Positions 59,949-64,000 of a stretch of 64,000 nucleotides of DNA are shown here, piece after piece. The position numbers and the translations under genes are program-made. The stretch comes from Musa acuminata AAA Group. Taxonomy: Eukaryota; Streptophyta; Magnoliopsida; Zingiberales; Musaceae. Location of the stretch: assembly GCF_036884655.1 (NCBI RefSeq), contig NC_088330.1:33027001-33091000 (forward strand). Reading direction: 5' to 3'. The number at the start of each line of letters is the position of its first letter. Position 1 is the first letter of the stretch. Under the pieces are notes generated by a model. It searched no databases, was not told the origin of the DNA, and worked only from the letters and a program-made list of their open reading frames with translations.

Positions 59949-62672
59949 ACGCCGGAGCGTGAACTCAAGCAGTTTTGCTCCGGATTCCACTGGGTCCCTT
60001 CCGAGTGGCGAGGGGATCTCATGCGGCCGCCATCACACAAATGCGAGTGATCTGGACCACATGATACGTGGGTCCCCCGTTGCTGTCGTCTCCCCCAATC
60101 AATAGCGATAGCTTTTACGCGCCGCAATAATGCGTGGACCATGACAGCGAAGCAGATCTACTGCGTCGAAAGGAATACAATGCGGCTTTGGGGAATCCAA
60201 CCGTTCTGTTGCGTCAAACTTACAAAGATCTGCTCCGCCCATTTGCTGGATCTCATTGGCAGGGTTTGATGGAGTGCCATGTCAGCGAAACATTGGATCC
60301 CAGATGAGTAAAGATTGGTATTCCATGACGCTTTTTTTTCTGTGTGCTTGCTTGAATGACTAACCTTTTGAGTTGCCGACGAGACTAGATTTCTAAGATA
60401 AGAAGTTACATTGACAAGTATTCCTAGATATTTCAGACCAAAGCACTCCAAAGATGGATTGCGTCGAGCCGAGCTGTACTCGAAACAGTCATGGTGACAC
60501 AAGAAAATTTTGGCCTTGGCAATCATTTCCACCCACATGAAACGTACTTCATGGCCTTTTCTCTGTCAAAGCCGCATGATTAGGCACATTTGTCGAGACT
60601 AACAGTAGATTTACTTCATGCTTTGCTGAATCTGTTTGACGTATGACTCCACCTGAGCTATTGGGATTCGAGATTGTTTCCGCATGCTATTTGTTTGCCT
60701 TAATCATCTCTTTGCTTTCACTACAAAGAAAATTCATGGTAAGACACTTTGAGGTCCTTCCACTACCCTGCAACTTAGCTGGAGGACTTGCTTTCCGATG
60801 TTCAATATGTTAGGTTGGTGCCATGATTGACGTGCATGTTTAATTTACTCTCTCAAGAAAAGGATGTATATGTTTTATGTAATGCGGATAGAGGTTTATT
60901 CTGATAGTGGTGATGCAATATGGATGAAAACTTCCTTTGGTTAGGTGAACTGCTGAGACTTGTGTTCCTGATTTCTGAATCTTAAAGGAATGCAGGTGTA
61001 AATATCTGTTCTTGACCTGAAGAACATGTACTGCTCTCCGTTGAATTTTGATCCCGCTAGTTCATTAAAAACCCTGAAACAAGAAGGAAAAGACAGATGA
61101 AGGTATCTGAAAGTGATCATGATGAATGAACCTTTCTTCTCCACCTTTTTTTGGAGTTCATTCCTTGGCACTTGCCAACCCATCATTTGATTTGTCCCCT
61201 CTTTATCTATCGATGGATAGATGATGGCTTTGTATTAGATTTGAAGCATCATGGTTGCAAGCAACTCCTGTCGTGGGTAGCTCAACCTATCCCACTTGTG
61301 CTGATTCTCCAGCAAATGATGCACCCCGTGATATTTGTACTCCTTGCTGTCTGCGTCCCTCTTGGATGAGTAGTAATGTTGGAGTTAAGAGTGACGCGTG
61401 AGTTGTCTTCCAGCTGTGACCAGCTTCTCTCTCATGTCACTCCTATACTCCACTGTGTCTACCTGTTGGTTGTTGATCGCCATTACTTTCGTGTTCCCCA
61501 GGCTTTGAGTTTGGCCAAAGAAAGCCGATACTGTTGGATTTGCAGCAGATCAGTTGGAGATCTCAGCTGGGGAGTAGGTGGAGAAGAGACCAATTGCTTG
61601 CAAAGTCCTCAACTCCCTAATCTAATGTGGCTAACAAACAGATAAGAATAAGATCAATCTGCTCAACGTTGACAAGTAAAGGTTGATACTACCGATACGG
61701 TAATCAAACAACAACGTCACAGCGACTGTTCATCTGCTCTCTCTATATATACGTGAAGCTACGTCATTGGCACGTAAAGAGGTGGTCTTTGGATCGTTTA
61801 CGTCGTCGTCCGATGCCACAACTCGTCGCCTTCACTGTCACCTTACCTGCCTCCCTCCATCACCCCGTCCTCTCGTGTCCTCGTTCGACACCTCTCCCTC
61901 TTGCTTCGTCGTCGTCGTCCATGGGGCCTTTGGAGTTGAGTGTCGCGAGAAAAACGACAATCCTTTCTCCTCCCCTCCCCTCCCCTCCTTTTCTCGATTG
62001 GTGATCGTTTGGAACGTTTGGGGAACTACGAAGGATACAAAACATCCACAAAAAATAATAATAATAACCTTAGAGGTCAATTTTCTTAAATATTTTAAAT
62101 TTAAGAAAATAAATATTAAAAATAATTTAATTTAAATATGGTTACAGTGGTTTTTAGCACATTTTCAAAAATATTATAACTCTATTACAAAAGTTCTCCA
62201 TTTACACAAATTATAATTTTATTTTCTTATATGGAGAATATTTGTACAATTGACCTCTAAATTCAAGGTGTTTTTTTTTAATTTAAAGAACTTAAATATC
62301 TAGAAAACTTGTGGATGAATCATGAGGGGACAAAATATGTAGGATCTTGTATATTATATTTTGATGTTCACAAATGAAAATGATACTTTTATTTATAGGT
62401 TCTTGGATGTGTCTTAAAATTGCAAAATTGGAGTGATTAGAAATTATTAATAGTGATACCAAATATTTATTTTCTTACTTGCAAATTTGATATTGACCTC
62501 TTTTTCTCTTTTGGAGAAATTAATTAGAATTTTGATAAGTGTTGTGTATCCTAAACAAAGAAGAGCTGGAAATTTTATCAAACACATGATATACAAGAGC
62601 CCATGAATCATTTGCTTAAGTTTTCCAGATGGTCAATGTCATATGGATCCTTTCCTAATGGATTATTTGGGC

Positions 62673-62699
62673 TTCTCTCTCTCTCTCTCTCTCTCTCTA
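62673..62699. repeat. CT microsatellite
   Basis: A run of about 13 CT dinucleotides, immediately left of the tandem duplication at 62705. Confidence 0.9.
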
Positions 62700-62704
62700 T
62701 CAAG

Positions 62705-62932
62705 AAGTATAAGACAAGTTGAAGATTTCCATGCAGGCCAGTGGATTCTTACAGATATTTCATATTAGAGATGATGAATCTACTTGTACCATTTATTACA
62801 TCTAACTCAAATACTAAAAAGTATAAGACAAATTGAAGATTTCCATGCAGGCCAGTGGATTCTTATAGATATTCCATATTAGAGATGATGAATCTACTTG
62901 TACCCTTTATTACATCTAACTAAAATGACAAT
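62705..62932. repeat. Tandem duplication of a 114-bp unit
   Basis: Two adjacent copies start with AAGTATAAGACAA at 62705 and 62819. They share TTCCATGCAGGCCAGTGGAT and GATGATGAATCTACTTGTAC, with only a few differences, so the duplication is fairly recent. No coding potential is seen. Confidence 0.92.
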
Positions 62933-63518
62933 TTAAGATAAAAACTAAAAATATGATGCTAATTTAATAATAAAATAAGAAGCTATATGATTGAATTGCT
63001 AGTGGAGAGTTTCACTATTGAATCATGGACTAGATTGACATATGATATGCATAGCATGAAGGCACTACTTAGATGTATGATATGTAGTATATGATTTATA
63101 GCACATGATGTGTACCTAACAAATGTTATACTAATATTTTTGTACAAGGGAGTTGTTAGTGATAGAGGTCACACAATAAAATTTTAGAAATTAATTAGTC
63201 ACTTATTTGTGACATATGAGGGTAAGTTTTTTATGGTTAGGATCCTACCTGTGTGAATGGGCCCTTTGATAATATCATATTATCTTTTAAATAATAAATG
63301 ATGAAGAGAGATTCAAATCCAGAATCTTATGATAAATTGTTAAGGTTTTGATTAGTTGAGTTAGTTAATACTTTCATATCATATTAATTTGGACCTACTC
63401 TTTTTTTTAATAAATACTAATATTTTAGCACATTGGTCCAAATTAATTTTGTAGATTTGTATGCATTTATCATCTGCATATGGGACATAAGCATGATGAA
63501 ACATCTAAAATTTCAAGA

Positions 63519-63582
63519 ATATATATATATATATATATATATATATCTATATATCTATATATCTATATATATATATATATAA
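63519..63582. repeat. AT microsatellite with periodic CTAT interruptions
   Basis: ATAT runs are interrupted by three evenly spaced ATCT units, in intergenic AT-rich DNA. Confidence 0.9.
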
Positions 63583-64000
63583 TTTTGTGCATCCAATTTG
63601 ATTGCATAACCACAAAAAATATAAATAAATTGTAAGTAGATTGGCTGAGGATCCCATGGTACATAAATAAGATAAGTAAGAATTACCTTCTGCCACTAAA
63701 AACAATTATATTAAAGTCTGAAGCATGCTCATAGAATTTAGTTTTGGACATGATATTGTAGCAAGTCTCATTAATGTTGTTTCCTCTTAATTGATTTGTG
63801 AGTTACTAACATTTTTACATACATAATCATCAATATTAACATGGCATATTTTTGTTGAGATATCTGATTACTATAATATTATATAAGTGATATTTGGATC
63901 ATATGAGCACCATATAAGTTATTTGATATAATATTTTTTTAATTTTTCTCTAAAAAAAACATATGGTATATATGTTATAAAAACTAATAAAAATCAAGAT

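Larger units (their letters stand above)
59949..64000. other. Right-hand intergenic region
   Basis: No supported gene was found. Bases 61740-62000 form a small GC-rich block preceded by a TATATATA stretch, with overlapping short frames and no domain. Beyond 62050 the sequence is AT-rich with microsatellites and a 114-bp tandem duplication. It ends without a gene. Confidence 0.5.

Noticed and set aside
60158..60538. 126-codon minus-strand frame upstream of remorin
   Set aside because: No recognisable domain, and the frame has no supporting exon context.
61753..62135. Small gene after a TATATATA stretch
   Set aside because: Short overlapping frames of biased composition, no domain, and no distinct splice or conserved motif.

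Overview
The window is nuclear DNA from a flowering plant, most likely a non-grass monocot (Zingiberales such as banana, or a palm). All recognisable genes are plant-specific or plant-type: a DYW-class organelle editing factor, a remorin, a two-LIM actin-binding protein, receptor-like LRR proteins, an MBD protein and an ERG3-type C2 protein. They have GT-AG introns, many of them kilobases long. Coding exons such as the editing factor are GC-rich inside AT-rich, repeat-littered flanks. The monocot call is an inference from exon composition and protein resemblance, not from a search.

Eleven protein-coding genes can be reconstructed exon by exon. From left to right: DNA ligase 1 (minus, 3' part beyond the left edge); a small organelle-targeted putative DNA-binding protein (minus); an intronless OTP85-like editing factor (plus, 552 bp from the previous start codon); a TET18/19-type tetraspanin (minus); a P-class mitochondrial PPR protein (minus); an ERG3-like single-C2 protein (plus); a two-MBD, MBD13-like protein whose introns stretch it over 13 kb (minus); two divergently oriented LRR receptor-like proteins (minus, plus); a PLIM2-like LIM protein (minus); and a remorin (minus). 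The exon chains given below keep phase across every intron.

The genes do not form an operon-like pathway. Recurring themes are organelle gene expression (dual-start ligase, editing factor, PPR, organelle-type DNA-binding protein), plasma-membrane and defence signalling (two RLPs, remorin, tetraspanin, C2 protein) and the actin cytoskeleton (LIM protein).

Between and within genes lie short non-autonomous transposons with perfect 8-bp target duplications and GTACCG-rich interiors. There are larger eroded relatives, an 80-bp four-copy tandem array after the C2 gene, a composite ATT minisatellite, a 210-bp direct repeat in the shared upstream region of the RLP pair, and AT microsatellites.

The clearest anomalies are: a LIM domain that has lost its first zinc ligand; one RLP missing about 250-270 residues at an exon junction; its neighbour with a frame-disrupted membrane anchor; and the MITE family. 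I found no sign of a wholly new multi-gene system. The least characterised gene is the small organelle-targeted protein at 8729-12653.
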